A DNA stretch of 64,000 bases, from positions 29,061,585 to 29,125,584 of the forward strand of contig NC_050470.1 of the NCBI RefSeq assembly GCF_013373865.1, given 5' to 3'. Each line of letters opens with the position of its first letter. Within the stretch, counting starts at the first letter, position 1. This DNA comes from Monomorium pharaonis. Its lineage: Eukaryota > Arthropoda > Insecta > Hymenoptera > Formicidae. A model generated the notes under the pieces. It searched no databases, was not told the origin of the DNA, and saw nothing but the letters and a program-made list of their open reading frames with translations. Below, piece by piece: positions 63,875-64,000 of this stretch. A program made the translations under genes and the position numbers.

Positions 63875-64000
63875 CTGCATTCAAAAAACGTTTAGAAAGA
63901 TGTTAACGCGATTTTTTGTCATTTTATCCTTGTTTTACATCTAACGATAAAAAGTACAATAACAAAAAAGCGCATTAATATCTTTAGAAGCGCATTCTAA
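63875..64000. repeat. Inverted-repeat element at the window edge
   Basis: GCATTC...TTTAGAAAGATGTTAACGCG followed by ATTTTTTGTCATTTTATC (63880-63930) is matched in reverse complement by GATAAAAAGTACAATAACAA and AAAAGCGCATTAATATCTTTAG up to GCGCATTC at the edge. This looks like a mostly-stem MITE of about 120 bp, possibly cut by the window end. Confidence 0.65.

Overview
The window is AT-rich animal nuclear DNA with intron-containing genes (phase-consistent GT/AG junctions), microsatellites, hairpin-type short repeats and remnants of an LTR retrotransposon. A fused CAD gene, a corin-like mosaic protein, small MARVEL-type membrane proteins and arthropod-style TCAGTC initiators point to an insect, most likely a hymenopteran. 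The species call is inference. No bacterial, organellar, rRNA, tRNA or CRISPR feature was seen. Gene models below were built by hand from reading frames, splice sites and codon phase, not from transcripts.

Left part (1-8.7 kb, + strand): the 3' nine exons of a corin-like mosaic protein (SEA-like, Frizzled CRD, LDLa, SRCR-like and trypsin-like domains) whose protease triad appears lost. It is followed by a compact five-exon pyridoxamine-phosphate-oxidase-like gene with an altered active-site motif and one GC-AG intron.

Centre (8.7-34.9 kb, + strand): a complete 26-exon CAD gene (rudimentary in Drosophila), about 2,270 aa, with glutamine amidotransferase, CPSase, dihydroorotase and aspartate transcarbamylase in one polypeptide for the first three steps of pyrimidine synthesis. 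All exon phases close and the active-site motifs I could check are present. Its 8.2-kb intron 13 holds a complete antisense gene for a 983-aa Mab-21-domain protein with a predicted N-myristoylation signal, plus an unidentified secreted-type ORF broken by two in-frame stops.

Right part (34.9-64 kb, - strand where genes are seen): a two-exon small single-pass membrane protein in a large AT-rich stretch, then a row of four MARVEL-type four-helix membrane protein genes. The last three are clear tandem duplicates with the same four-coding-exon, all-phase-0 structure. They also share a promoter block (TCAGTC initiator plus a CRE-like TGACGTCA/GATATC block) and a non-coding first exon. A degraded gypsy-like LTR element and a 79-bp-arm hairpin lie between the first and second of these duplicates. 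Several other long inverted repeats (MITE-like) sit in introns and intergenic DNA.
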